Positions 20,798-33,973 of a DNA stretch of 64,000 nt are shown here, piece after piece. Location: NCBI GenBank assembly GCA_038496445.1, contig JALMLS010000310.1, forward strand, positions 339,023-403,022, read 5' to 3'. Source of the stretch: Trichosphaerium sp. ATCC 40318. Lineage: Eukaryota > Discosea > Flabellinia > Trichosidae. How positions within the stretch are numbered: the first letter of the stretch is position 1; each line of letters opens with the position of its first letter. The translations under genes and the position numbers were made by a program. The notes under the pieces are model-generated. The model saw nothing but the letters and a program-made list of their open reading frames with translations, was not told where the DNA came from and did no database searches.

Positions 20798-23796
20798 ATG
20801 TCTCTTCGAGACTCGTTTCAAGAGCAAATAGACATATTTACGTCACTGTATAAGAGTGTGGATACTCCTACAACTGCATTTGGAGAGAATGAGCACACTT
20901 TTGAACTGGCCACGTTTATTAAGCCTGTATTCTGTACACAGTGCGATAAGTTCGTATGGGGACTAAAGACCCAAGGGTATAAATGCATAGGTTGGTTACA
21001 TACGTAGATTGCGTGTATTAATTCTTTTTTAGCCCCTGGTTGCCATTGGAAGGTGCATAGACACTGTTGGTACGCAAATTGTATTGTTGTTATTTTCCAA
21101 CATAAATTAATCCGTTATCTTTAGCTCTGCGGCTCCTAAAAACTGTATTGGGTTGCCAGGAGGTACTACTACAGCTTTTTGGCAAATTTTCAGTTGACAC
21201 CTTTACCTTCCTAAAATCGTCACACTCTATTAGTTGCCAACAACATTGCTAGTGATATTAAAACTCACAACTTTTAATAAGGGACTTCACGGCCAAGTAG
21301 TGCCAGAATGCCTCGATCCGCATCGTACACGCACAGGCGAGCGCCAGCACCACCAACGAATTCAAATGGGGGTGGACAAAGACGACAAAGCGTGCATGGT
21401 CCTCCACCGCCTATTCCTTCGCGAAAACTACAACCCAAGGACAAAACTGATGAGTTAAGAAACAGTAATTTTGAAATTCGTAAACCAAGCCCTCGACAGC
21501 AACCCAGTCATTCTACAAGGCAACCAATCGCGTACCCACCACCCAACGTATGTCCAATACTGCCGTTAATACATAGTTTTTGTTTTGGTTTTTGCAGACA
21601 CGGTTTGATTGCACCGTAAAAGCAACTGCACGTGTTACTCGGCAAAAATGTTAGAAATTAAATTAGCAAAAAAAAAGTATAAAAACCTTACCTCCCTTTT
21701 CCTTCCAAATGTAGGCACCAGTTTCTAAAACGAGTATTTAGTATGAAAACTCGTACTAATCATTTTTTTTTTTGGGATTTTGCAGACAAATTCTCTGAAA
21801 AATTTTTATCTTCTGTTCAACCTCTACTATACCTTGTGTAACTCGAAAACCCTCTTAATATAGTACACGCATTTTATTAATATTCATTATCCTGTTTAGA
21901 ATCAATACCCACAGTGGTACACGCCTCCAAACACATTCAATCCAGATTCTGAGTTTCCTTTTTTTGATTTACATGAAGCATCTCCTCCAACTACTCCACG
22001 ACGTAGAAATGCTCCAGGAGAGTTTTCTAGTGTCATACCGAGACGTCCAATGCATAGTGGCCATATAAGCTCAGGAATCGGACATAGGGGACGTTCTTCA
22101 AGTTTTGATGGAGGTCAACGAAACCTTGATGATCCTTTACCTACACCACCTACACAGAATCCTTTGGGTGTTTCTATGCCTATTCCAGTATCAGCAGAGC
22201 CTCTAGAAGATAAAATCCTCAAAACTAGTATTTCTGAACCTCCACCATCATGTTTGTGCGTCGCATTGTTTTTTTTTGTGCATGATATCATTTTTTTTGT
22301 TTCTTACAAATTGGTAGATTGTATGAGTTCAAACCTGAAGAATTAACACGTATTTACCCTCATATTGCTCGTGGTACATATGGTATGGTATTTAAGGGTA
22401 CTTCATCTTCTATATCTGGTGTGGTTTGTATAAAAGATATGACACTTGGTGCGTTTGTTTGAGAAAAAAAAAGAAAGAAAATGAAAACGGAGTTTTAGTG
22501 TTTTGTTGCACTCGCTGTCCTATTTGATCTCATTCTTATATTTAATGTTTTATTTTAGGACTTTTACAAGGTCAAACTTCTCTTGATGAATGGAAGAAAG
22601 AAATACAAATGATGACGTAAGTAGTACTACAAGAAACTGTTTACCTTTTTTTTTGTTGATCTTTGTTTTTTAGGCAGAACCGTTGTCCTTATGTTGTTGA
22701 TATATTTGGATGGTGTAAATCAGATGATACTGTTACGATCGTTATGGAGTACATGCCCAAAGGAACAGTGTTTGATCTTATACACAAGTGCGTTTGAAAG
22801 TTAAATTTCTTTGTTCTTTTGAGTTGACGTGTTGTAGGAGCAAAGAACATCTTTCCTTACTTCAGCGCATGCGTATGGCTCGACACTGCGCTCTTGGTTT
22901 AACATATATTCACGCTAAAGGCATAATGCACCGCGACATAAAGTCTATGAACATTTTGGTACTGGTTCTTTAGTATTTCGAAGAAACAAAGTTGTTGTGA
23001 CTCAAGTGTAGGTGACAGAAAATTATGCTTGTAAATTGACAGATTTTGGTATCGCGAAGGCGGCTGCCGGAACCTTCCATACTGTAGGCAAAGGTAAGAG
23101 CTATCTTGTTGGGTGTTTCTATTTCTAATGGTAAAAAAAAGGTACTCCATTTTGGATGGCACCTGAAGTCTATCAAGGGCGGTATGATTACTCTGCAGAT
23201 TTATATAGCCTGGGTATTGTATTATTTGAGTTATTTGAGATGAAACTTCCAGCTTGGGATAAGAAAGCAAACAGAATAGTTTTGCCAGGATCATTTTCCG
23301 TACGATTTTGGAGCGTAAGTCGCCAAAACAAAAAACCAAAACAAACTTACCTCATTACAACGATATCACGTGACTTACTCTTAAAAATTTTTACCTAACA
23401 TTATTTTTTATAGTCTGAGCTTATTGTAAAGGAATGTATGCGTCAGGATCCATCAGAGAGGCCAACTGCGTACAAGGTAATTTATTCTTGTTTTTTTTCT
23501 CTTTTCTTTTTTTCTGTATGGCTCAAGTCTTCTGTAGTTTTTTTCAACTCTCTTGTAATTATGTTTTTTAGGTTGTAGAAACATTAGATAATCTTATACG
23601 TTCAACTATAAAAAATATTGTAAAGGTTCTTGATGATGAAGAGCAAAACTTTCTTGTTGATTCAACAAAACAATGGAAATTTCGTAAATCAACTGATACA
23701 CTTGAGAATGCTTTGAGGGATTTATATAATCTTTTACTTTCAAAGGATACAAAGTATGTCGATTATCTTATAAACAAAGCATTCAAAAATGTTTGA
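20798..23796 (+). CDS. C1-domain protein kinase, TKL-like
   Basis: The N-terminus carries a C1 zinc-finger: HTFELATFIKPVFCTQCDKF, WGLKTQGYKCI, then PGCHWKVHRHC. This is the H-x12-C-x2-C-x13-C layout of diacylglycerol/phorbol or Ras-binding C1 domains. A long Pro/Ser/Arg-rich linker follows (PPPPIPSRKLQPKDK; TPPTTPRRRNAPGEF). The kinase domain has glycine loop GTYGMVFKG, VAIK-type lysine in VVCIKDM, HRDIKSMNIL, DFGIAKAA, GTPFWMAPEVYQ and ECMRQDPSERPTAYK. HRDIKSxNIL is usual for TKL/MAP3K-like kinases. About 75 helical residues follow, ending VDYLINKAFKNV. C1 plus TKL kinase recalls RAF, but no Ras-binding domain is seen, so function by analogy is inference. The catalytic residues look intact. 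Confidence 0.87.
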
Positions 23797-24232
23797 TAAT
23801 CAGCGAGATACGCGGCTAGACTTGATCGAAAAAGCGCAAAAAAAAATTCTCAAATTAATAATAACTCTGAAATGTTTCTAGTGTACCATAGTTTGTAAAA
23901 AAAATAAAAAATCTAAGTTCATATGTAAGGTAGCTGTGGGATATAAGTTCGTTGTTATTGAGATGTGCAAAAAATCAAAAATCAGCACCCTTAGCAACAT
24001 TTTGGGCAAGTGTCAAAAAAATGAAAAATGTCAAATTTTGCAAGTGTCAGATTTTGATTGCACGCACGTGTTTCTTTGTGCCGGTACAGAATCTAGGCTG
24101 CTTATTTTTGGTTTTACAAAAAATATGTTCAAACAGTGTTTCGTAGCTCGTTGTATGTTTGTTTTTTCTTTCGAAAAAAAAGCCTTGAAGTCAGAGCTTT
24201 TATTTCTTTTCTTTCGTTAAAATGCTACAACT
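23797..24232. other. Intergenic region
   Basis: This spacer lies between two plus-strand genes. The frames 23936-24220 and 23952-24146 overlap each other, lack domains and are dominated by Lys/Phe codons of AT-rich DNA. They are not called as genes. Confidence 0.4.
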
Positions 24233-27200
24233 ATGACACTAAAGCTTGTTGTTGCGTCAATTTGCTTATTGTGTACGTTGAGTGTTTATGGTGTAATACC
24301 TGGATGGGTTGCGGTATGTAATAATGACATTTTGTTTATTAATTGTTTATATTGTATAGGAAGACCATGGTATTCCTATAGACGTACATGTTACGTTGAT
24401 AGGCACGTTTGCTATTTTCTGCAACGTTGTTTGGTTAACGTCACGTAGATACCGTTAGTAGAACTGATTGGGTAGATACTAGCGTATTACGAGACCTTTT
24501 AAGTCACTCACTGCCGTATCATTACCCACACTCTATCGAGTCTCAAAAACGCCTCCATATTGGCTACAAGCTCAATTATTATGTACTATTGGCAAAACGC
24601 AATTGTTAACGCTTTGATTATTTATTTCTTTAAGGTCGCTCATACTTCGGCCGGACACTCTCCTATGATGCTAGAGGATATTCTACGCAAATCAAGTCAA
24701 CCTGATGGAACTGAAGAAGAAGGCGTTGTCAAAGTTAGCACAGAGGCCCTGTGCGACTACTTTTCGCAATTAGTATGTTCTCGTTACCTTTCTAGAAGTA
24801 GTACGGAACAAAAACTAGATCTAACTTCTTTCATCAAGGTGACACCTGTCAACAAGGATTGGTCTGACAGTTTTACAGTGTTTGTTATAAAGCCACTACC
24901 TATTCGCTTTCTGCCAGAGGGATACAAAAACGCACGATACGCATACCAGTACGTTTGATACAAAAAAGCAATGTGTTATTTTTTTTGTGGGTGTTTGATT
25001 CTTCCACGTGCCACGCGTTTTGGCTTGTGGTTATAATTTCTATTTTAGAGTTCCTGGGGCTAAAGGACTTGGTGCTTCATGGGTAGGCTGTAAGAGGTTT
25101 ATTGTGATTGATGTCATGGCAGGTATGTGTGACTATTCAAAAACGATTTTGTTTTTATTGAGTTTCTTTCAGGTCCTCTTTTCTATGGGCGTTTTGGAGA
25201 TGTAGAAGAAGGAAATACAAACCCAGAATCATTTCCACATCTTGAAAGAGATGGGTCAGAAACTGTAAAGCGTGTATGTATTACTTGCTTCTTTTGTTTT
25301 TGGAAGAAAATTGATTGTACGTTTTTTAATGTTTACTCATTAGAAAGTGGCTCTTGAAGGTAGACTCACAGCTAGTATCGCTCGTGGTATAAAACATGTA
25401 TTTTTGGGTGACATTTTATTTGATGAATTGCAACAAACAGACAAGTACGCATGCGGCTTTTAACCAAACATTAGTTTCTATTAATTTTTTTTTTTGAAAG
25501 TTGTTTTAATCCCTTTTACAGGATACTAATGCCAATAATTGTTCTTCGTGACCATACCACATATAACCCATTAGTACCTGGAACAGATTATAGTATAGAC
25601 ATAAGGCGCATTGAGGTACGTATTGGTCACTGGTGAAAAACCAGTTGACTTAGTGGGTTGTTGACTTAGCTGATTTTTCTTATTATTAGGATGAAGTATC
25701 TGGGATGCTTCTATCTAGTCAAAATTTCGATGTAGTACCTTCATTGAGATATCTTCATACACATATGAATATTTCTATACCATTCTCAACATCAAAAAGA
25801 AGCAGGTCAACATTCTCTGTTGATCTCAACACACATCATTTTGATCGTGTTTTGACGCCTTACCTTGATACACAAGAGTTTATAAAGCAGCTAAGAAAGA
25901 ACCACATACAAATCATACAAGTACGAGAAACATTCATTTACCACAGTCCTTTTCCTGGGCAACTGGAGACTTCCCAGTAAACATAAAAAGTGTTTTCATG
26001 TGCTTTATTGTTTTGGCTGAGGTTTCCATGTTAAAGTTGTTGGACTGCTTGTTTCAACAAGTCCTTACAATGATTAATTCTTATTGGATTGTGTTAATTA
26101 TAATTGTTAGGAATTAATACCACGTCAGTTATCGAAAATACCTCATAGTAAAGGCTTTTCTCCTAACCGTTCAGGGGTGCGTTTTTCCGAGTCAGTCGTT
26201 TCATTTTTTTCCTTTCATTGTTTGTTGTAATCCGTCGGATTGAACGTTGTGTTATCCTAAAGCTGTATAATGATATAAAATGATATGTACTAATTGTAAT
26301 ACTAGGGTAATGTTTTAGAATCAAGAGGAACAAGGATACTTCCTATTTATGTTTTCTCTGTTGAAGGATATAGTAACAACTTTTTCCTTGATAATTATCA
26401 GTCTGTTGTTTCTTATCAAGATGCTGTCATTGTCATACAAGTACGTGCTTAACATATACTCAACTTGGGTCACATAGCATCATTATTTATGCTTCTTCTA
26501 GCGCCTTGAGTCAGACAAGAGTCCTTTTATGTCTGAGAGTGGTACCATTGAACTTGACATCAAGGACGCCACAGCAAATATAATTGCAGGCATTACCATG
26601 GCACTAGGTGGTGTTACACCTCCTCAAATTGCTTGGGATGAAGAAGATAATAGATTGGAGAGAGATTATACATGGTACAGTAGTTTTTTGGACGAAACCT
26701 CCGTTTGTAAAGATGTTCTTAAGTCTGTTAATAGGAGCACCGGACATCATCCTTTTGGACCATTTGCAGCTAAAACATCCTCTATATCTCCTATTTTTAC
26801 GGATGCAGTGATTCGAAACCAAATCTTGAGTAGGCTAAGCTACTGTATTGATACATTACGTTCTGTTTCTGGTACGATGCATTAACATTTAAGATTCTTT
26901 GAAAGAAATGTTTTTTGTTTTTTTTTTGTTGGTGACATTGATACGCCAAGTGCAACTTTGACGTTCATAAAATGTGTTTGTGTTGGTTACTTATACCTTT
27001 GTTTCTTATAGAGAGTGTTGATAATTTTGCTAAAAAGTACATGTATGATCCTCTTGGCAATCTTTTAAGTGATGATAAAGTTGATGGTGCTGGGAAGTTA
27101 CCTTATGAATGGATGTCTGCTTTATATCGTAAATCTCATTCTACAAATGTCAAACAAACTATAGAACTCTTACGACGCGCAGAGAATCGTGTTGTGCTTC

Positions 27201-27768
27201 ACTTGAACGTTATTGCTGAGTTAGTGTCCAAGAACAAGTTGCAAGAGGTAAATCCTATTTTAATTTTTTTTATGTTGTCTTCATCATAGTCTGTCTCTAA
27301 CATAATATTACAGGCGTACCCATTGTCTAAGACATTCACAACATCTCTTAAAGGGCTTGAAGATTATGTAGCAGCAGAAATACGGTACATTTTTTGAGTA
27401 AGATGAAAAGTTTGCGGGTGTTTGACATTTTTGTTTTTAGTGAAATTGAAGGAGATATGGTTTGTTGTGATTTACAACATGATGTTGTTCATGAAGTTCC
27501 TTGGCTTAGATATGGTATAATCGTTACATCTGGTATTATTGCATTCTTTATAGTACTACGGTTTACAACACCAAAGCGTAGGCCAAGGCCATTGAAGAAG
27601 GTAAGCAAGTTTCCTGCTTTTTTTTTGATAATTTGTTCCGACTATTATTGACAACTTGACGACTTTGCTTATTATTTTATTTAGGGTTCCCAATCTACTA
27701 CGTATAGTAGTGTAATGGGTGTATTCAAGAATGTTCGAAAAAGAAATACACAGCACTTTGAGCTGTAA
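24233..27768 (+). CDS. Type I membrane protein of a conserved uncharacterised eukaryotic family
   Basis: About a dozen exons encode a large secretory-pathway protein. It has an N-terminal signal peptide (KLVVASICLLCTLSVYG), a long lumenal region and one C-terminal transmembrane helix (YGIIVTSGIIAFFIVLRF). A short basic cytosolic tail follows (TPKRRPRPLKK). Lumenal landmarks are LHIGYKLNYYV, LDIKDATANIIAGITMALGG, STGHHPFGPFAAKTSSISPI and VDNFAKKYMYDPLGNLL. From memory these match a large plant and protist protein family with a DUF7906-type designation (Arabidopsis At5g58100-like). I have not been able to search this. Its biochemical role is unknown to me. Exon boundaries use GTACGT-type donors almost throughout. 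The start is the first ATG giving a signal peptide; the stop is at 27766-27768. Confidence 0.7.
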
Positions 27769-27950
27769 AAAAAGAAATACTTTTCTCGAATATTTAATAA
27801 ATCTTGTACAAAAAAAACCATCTCCAAAAAAAAAATTATCTTCACTTCTGGGGTAGATATTGGCGAGTGTCGTTGGTGAAATTCCATAGAATGACCGTTA
27901 AAAATCCTATTACATTTCATGTTTACCGTGCGTGTTCTGTGTCTAAGAGA

Positions 27951-30437
27951 ATGTCGTTGACTTCGTTTTTTGTTCTACTTTTCTTGCTCTTTACAACAAT
28001 GCTAATTACTAAATTATTCACTGTTGTGATCTTCACTGTACTGTTAAATGTCGGTGCAGCTGATCTTCCCAATTTCGTTATGCTGTATGCCGATGATATG
28101 GGCAAGCCAGTTCGTACAATTTTTCGCTTATTTACCTTCAGGTTACGGCGACGTTGGTGTTTTTGGCTCACCTACTATCTTAACGCCAAATATTGATCGC
28201 ATGGCCTACGAGGGACTCAAACTAACCAATTTCTATACAGCATACCCTATTTGCTCTCCTTCACGAGCGTCTCTACTCACAGTAAGCGCCGGGAAAATAG
28301 TATTTTGTATTTTTTTTCTAATCACGTGCGCTTTCAGGGAAGAGTTCCAATACGTACTGGCGTCTACTCTAACAGTACGTCAGCTCTTAGTAGACAGGAG
28401 ATAAATAAATTACACCTTTCTTATGCTTGTGTAGCGACGTATCCTGAGGATTTGGTGCTCCGTGTATTTTTACCACAATCTACAGGAGGCAAGTGAAATT
28501 TACTTTGCTTTTTTTTTGGAAAGTTCTGACGTTTTAGCATAAAGGCCTCTCTCAGAAAGAAATTACTATAGCTAAGCTCCTCAAGACAAAAGGTAACTCT
28601 TAAGATTAATAATACATATATCGTGATTTATACTATTCAAAGGATATCAATCAAAGCTTATTGGAAAATGGCACCTTGGTAAATAATTTGTTTTTTTTGT
28701 TCTTCCACGTGTGCCCTATAGATTTCATTAACCAAAACCCTAGGACATTACAACTACTCGCTTCCTACTGAAGTCGGTGGATTTGACTCATTTTATGGTC
28801 TTCCTTACTCACAGGATGAAGGTTGATGAATTTACATTGTCGCAATAGATTGATTTTTTTATATTAGGTTGTCCTCCTGGATATGGAAACCCTTGTTCCT
28901 GGGTACGCGATTAATATTTCCAACGTTTTTATAACTAAACTGGGATCTTGTTTTAGTGGCAAAAGGATGTCTTGCGTGTACCTGTGCCTTTGTATGAAGA
29001 TACAAAGATAATACAACAACCAGTAGATCTTGATACATTAATGGACCGCTACAACGATCAAGCTACATCTTTCATCAGTACGTTATGCTATTACAAATAC
29101 AAAAAGTGCCATACTAGAATATTCTCGAACTGACAGAGCTATCACTCAACCATGTCTCGAGAGCCTTGATTTTTTGATTTCTTTTGACTTATAATTTTTT
29201 TACAGAATCTTCTGTTGCTTCAAAGAAACCGTTCTTTTTGTACTATGCTTATGATGAAGTTCACGTGCCACTTTTCGCATCAAAGCAATGGAAGAACAAG
29301 AGTAAACGCGGACTCTTTGGAGACGCCAGTACACATTATTTGTAAAATGAGTTTTTAGCTTATCGTTACGTAGCCATGGAGATGGATGCTTCTATTGGAA
29401 TGATTATGGATTTATTAAAAGACTTAAAAGTAGATGATAACACATTTGTATTTTTCTCATCCGATAATGGACCATGGTTGGATCAAAAGCAAGATGGCGG
29501 TTCTGCCGGACCCTTTAAAGGAGGCAAAGGTGTGTACTTGTCAAATAGCCACCCTCATTGACCTCGAGTTCTTAGGAAGTACTTATGAAGGAGGTCTCAG
29601 AGAACCAGCAATAGCTTGGTACGTTTTCGTCTGTTTTTTACCTTCATCAAAGAGTTAAGTTATCCTTTTGGTGTCTGATTTTTCTTTAATTAAGGTGGCC
29701 CGGGAAAATAAAACCAATGTCTGTTAGTTCAACTCCAACAACTACAGTACGTATCAAAAAAATGAAAAGCAATATACTAAGTATTTCGTAGATGGATTTA
29801 TTGCCTACATGGTAAATCACGTGACCATTGTTCATGTATTATAAACAATGTATTTAAATAATGTTAGGTGTGAGCTTGCTGGTGTTACACTTCCTACAGA
29901 TAGAGTCTACGATGGGTACAATTTAAAACGATTTTTCGTTTCATACTAAAAATTTCATAAGACACTCAATCACAACTACTCTCTTTGGAACCCAAGAACT
30001 ACCTTCTAGACCGCTTGTATTTTACAGAGGTGCTTACACGTACAATGTCACGATTTCTAACACCATACAAGGGAAGAACGTTTATGCAATCCGTATTGGC
30101 TCTTACAAGGTAGGAAAAACTGTTTTTTGTTTAAACTTACTCCGATTTCTTTTAGGCCCATTTTTTCACTCGCTCTGGGTTTGGTGTTGATGCACCTGTT
30201 GCGCATAATCCACCATTATTATACAATCTTGATAATGACCCTGGTGAGGCATATCCTTTGGAAGGAACAGAGTATGATGAAATCATTTCAATGATACAGA
30301 AAGCGAAAACAGAACATGAAAAAAGTGTAAAGGTTGTTCCGCCAGAACTAGACGCAATGTCAGGAGCTGAAGATGTTGAACCTTGTTGCTATGGTACTAT
30401 ATTCCCTGCTTGTACTTGCAATGTTCCTCTGTATTAA
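27951..30437 (+). CDS. Arylsulfatase (formylglycine-dependent sulfatase), secretory
   Basis: This hydrolyses sulfate esters in lysosome, vacuole or outside the cell. The hydrophobic start (from 27951, or from the in-frame ATG near 28000) is a signal peptide. Metal ligands are in [15 protein letters not shown]. The modification motif is [19 protein letters not shown], with Cys in C-x-P-S-R that is converted to formylglycine. Further active-site blocks are [31 protein letters not shown] and [23 protein letters not shown]. The set is complete and most like arylsulfatase A/galactose-6-sulfatase. Two introns are of GC-AG type (28102-28141, and one starting 28489). The C-terminus is cysteine-rich ([15 protein letters not shown]). 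Stop 30435-30437. The substrate is not predictable from sequence. Confidence 0.93.
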
Positions 30438-30862
30438 GATATAAAGAAACCTATTAGTAAGCGCTCGAACATCTCTTCAACCTTTTAACTCAAATTCTTA
30501 TCCAGAAATTAAAACACTGTACCATCTTTTAACATAGTGTCCCCATAAGTGAAAAGAAAGTAGTAGTTATGGGTGTCATATATATGACTCTTCAAATAAC
30601 GTTCGTAACAAAAGTCTTAGTATCGGCAACAAGCCACATAGTAAACCTTTTGCCAATACATAAAGTAGATGGTGACATAAAACGAACGGGATGCACAGTG
30701 TAAAAAAACTTTTTGTTTTCATTAGTTCAAGTGATAGTATCATTATGTCTTTTTCAGCTATTTATTACATAGTTTGTTACGGTGTTCCATCTTCTTGCAA
30801 GGTTACAGGATTCATACTGAATCAGTAACCTGCTAGTTGGCTTTTTTCTTCTTTACTTCTGT
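30438..30862. other. Intergenic region between convergent genes, with a hairpin
   Basis: This holds the 3' ends of the sulfatase (+) and receptor copy 1 (-). A hairpin at 30800-30831 pairs AGGTTAC with GTAACCT and GATTCA with TGAATC around a 3-base loop. No open frame of coding character was found. Confidence 0.5.
30800..30831. repeat. Inverted repeat / hairpin in a convergent 3' region
   Basis: The outer arms AGGTTAC / GTAACCT (7 bases) and inner arms GATTCA / TGAATC (6 bases) are perfect, separated by a small internal mismatch, with loop TAC. Its place between two converging genes fits a 3'-end processing or termination signal, but this is inference. Confidence 0.55.
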
Positions 30863-33592
30863 TTAAACATCGTGGATGCCATCCTCTTCGCCCTGTGCTG
30901 ACGTGATGAGCTCACTATTACGTTTCTTTAATATTTTCTTTAGTTTGTCTGATTTCTCTGGTTCTGACTTCATAGAAGACAATGGTTCTGCTTTTTTACC
31001 ACTTGAAGTTGTGTCTGAAGTGGACACTTTACCCATACTTTCAAATATCGCCTTACCAATTGGCTACAATTGTACATCATGAGCAGAGGTAGTTATGTAT
31101 TTGGTATCAAAGACGTACACGCCATGATTCCACATGTAGATTGAGTGTAAAGAAGAATATGATGCGGTTCAAAATTGGACATAGCCAAACCAAAATAGGA
31201 ACAATGAAAGGAACTGGTTTCTGAACAAAAACAATGAACATTGATACGCTGCAAAGTAAGTAAAATACGTACTATATGTTTTTCTGCACAATTACCCATG
31301 CTTGTAATCTCACATCCTAACGCATCGATCACATCTTGACCTTGTATCTCAACTTGACTTTTTGCTGAAAAAAAAACAATCAGTAAGAAAGTAGATTCTT
31401 TCTTGTATCTGGCTAACTGTGGTACGTACTGTACCAATATGATATAAAGAAAGGTAATAAAGATACTGCGTATGAAATAGATATTATGAGAGTTCGATAA
31501 TACGCTTGACGCTGTCGCTTGTGTCGGAAAACTTTGGCTTTTCTGCCTTGCTATTCAAATAATAAGCAAAGTAGTTTACACTCCTTAAACAAGGCACGGT
31601 ACATACAGCACCAATTAAGTATGCTAGGCTACCCAATACAAGACAAGCTAATAGCCATACTACAAAAAAAGGATAGAATCCTAGAAGTTCAAAGGTAAGG
31701 AACTCAGTGTCTGCTAGTCCAATTAACACTGAAGGCCTGTTTTGCGAAAAAAGGTTAAAACAACAATTGACTCATTGGTTGCGTACTGTGGTGCTAAAAG
31801 CGCGAATCCGAGTTTTCCTAGCCCCGCAGTTATGATAGGAAATATAAGAGGCGGTATGAGGGAAGTCGTATGGACGATAATCTTGTGTTTCATTGTAGAC
31901 AATGGGCGCAAGGTTTTGTAAACATAAATAAGAGCCAATCCCATCCAAACAATATAAATATCGGCCGCTAGCGAAGCCCACAGATGTATGAAGGCTTTAT
32001 TGTTGAAGTCAGTATAACACATATGTGAGTATATGGTGGTTCGAAGGTGCACGTGCCTACTATTGCGATGTATGGTGAATTTTTTTGACTTTTTAGCTCA
32101 GTATTGCTATGGCAAGCGTAGTTCATGTACTCACCAAAAAAAGTTGAGACACATGTAGGCAACAGGAGTACAACAGTCACTAGCGCAAATTATTAATAAT
32201 GACGGCTTTCATATTAGCCATCTAGAAGAAAGCGCAATTTAAGGCATTGATCATATGAATTAAACACGTGACGTACGCATGAGGTAAATATATTTGAGAT
32301 TATAAGGGAACATAAATATCTGCTCCTTTGACGTAATAACCCAAGAAGTCAACGCAAGGATACACAATAGCATCATAACCCAAGAAAGAGCGAGATATAC
32401 AGCCCATAATCTTTGAAGCCATTCTTCTGGGTATTGAAAATCCGGGCACATCAATCTGGAAATCACGTGTAAGTAACGCGTATTCTATACTCAAATATGA
32501 AAGTAGTCGTTCGTACTGGCATACATCTCCATTATTCTCAGACGCCAAAAAAGGTGGCGGGCAGTACTTACGGTTCTTTTCGCTGATTGGAGCTGCATTG
32601 GTGCAGTTGACTTGGATGCCAAAAAAATCATATCCTGTCTCTGGGTACGCCTCAAGCTTTGAAATATCGTCTCTAAAAGAACAATTGGGCAACGTGAACT
32701 CTACAGCCGTCTAAATCATTACTTAGTAATTATATTTGTCACGTGAAAGGCAGGTAGGTAATGTTTCAACAAAAAACCAAAGTAAGTGCTTTTGAAAACG
32801 AAACTAAGCGCACCAGTGCTGGTAAATCGCTTGCACATATATCCAGAAAATCAGTACAATCCTTCTTACATACTGGAGTTGCTAGTGAAAGTGTGAATGG
32901 TATAAGAGTTTTTGAAGGTAGTTCCCTTTTTTTTGAGACCGTTATTATAACGTACCTACAGGTAAATCACCAAAAAGAGTTGTAATATTGTAACAAGGTC
33001 TGAAGAAATCTTGGCAATAAAGCGACATTACAGCTGATTTGCATGCTGGATCCCTAACGATAATTGTAGAACTAGGAGATGCACTTAGTTTATTCGGTTT
33101 TTTCGAATATTACGGTTTAATCCCTGACAACCAAGTGCTATGTAAATCAAGACCATTTCAAAAGAATTTCTGTTCTTTCACAAATAAAATCGTAGCTTCC
33201 CTTTTATCGCAATCATACAGGTTAGATTTTAGGTAGGCTTTTTTTTTTTGGTCTACAAAATAAATCACGTGTTTTTTGATTAAAACTTTTTGCCATTCTT
33301 TTTTTTTTTTTGTTATTATAACGTACGTTTTTATGGCTATATCAGCGAGTGTGTAAAGTTCTTGCGTCGTATTGAGTATGTTTAAAAAACCCTCGCCATC
33401 TTTGATATAATCTTCACAAATCTGTACAGAACCGCCGGTATAAGACGCACACACTACATAGTTACAACAAGGGTAAGTTTTATAATTTTTAAATTAATAT
33501 TAAAAAATATTAGATCAGCACGCACCTTGAGCGTGTACTTGTATCGAGACGCAAGCGATTATAATACAGGCAGCATATAAGATACGAGCCAT
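30863..33592 (-). CDS. Frizzled/Smoothened-like seven-helix receptor, copy 1
   Basis: The start ARILYAACIIIACVSIQVHA is a signal peptide. A cysteine-rich ectodomain follows in several exons (YTGGSVQICEDYIKDGEG; CKSAVMSLYCQDFFRPCYN; TPVCKKDCTDFLDICAS). This is the spacing style of a Frizzled CRD. Next come CPDFQYPEEW and the helices: VYLALSWVMMLLCILALTSW (TM1), an intron-split TM2/3, ASLAADIYIVWMGLALIYVY, IIVHTTSLIPPLIFPIITAG, YPFFVVWLLACLVLGSLAYL and a last helix near PVPFIVPILVWLCPIL. The tail is Ser/Lys-rich, ending SAQGEEDGIHDV. It belongs to class F GPCRs of the Frizzled/Smoothened-like type found in amoebae and some early fungi. The ligand is unknown. It is a tandem duplicate of the next gene. 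Confidence 0.85.
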
Positions 33593-33973
33593 CCGAAAGC
33601 AGTCGGTTGTGAGTTAAAATGCTGTTGACATTAAGCCACAAACCGCCTGTTGCGGAGATTTGACGTATTTTGTACAATACATGATCATGATGTTATCGAA
33701 CTTACTGCAGTTTTGTTTTGATCATGAACAAGTTCTATTGTTAACATTCATTGCTAGGCGACAACAAGGTACACTAAGTTTCTGAAACATGGATACAATC
33801 CGTTGGTTGTAATTCACTTTATAAATGGGTGATTCGATGGTTCAAAAAGACGTTATCAAACTCTGATACTAGTCTTTTACTACATTTAGTTGTTCTTGTA
33901 AGTGGATTCGAGAGAAAGTCTATTAACATAAAAATACAAACCAATTTTTTTTTTTCGCGCTTGTTGCCTTTTG
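33593..33973. other. Intergenic region between tandem receptor copies
   Basis: This 381-base spacer holds the promoter of copy 1 and the 3' end of copy 2, both on the minus strand. The frame 33829-34017 has no support. I see nothing else in it. Confidence 0.45.

Noticed and set aside
23936-24220. Plus-strand 94-codon frame after the kinase gene
   Set aside because: It overlaps another frame, is Lys/Phe-rich and has no recognisable motif.
24233-27768. GPI transamidase subunit PIG-S
   Set aside because: It has a similar topology (N- and C-terminal hydrophobic ends), but the lumenal motifs do not match PIG-S and fit another uncharacterised family better.
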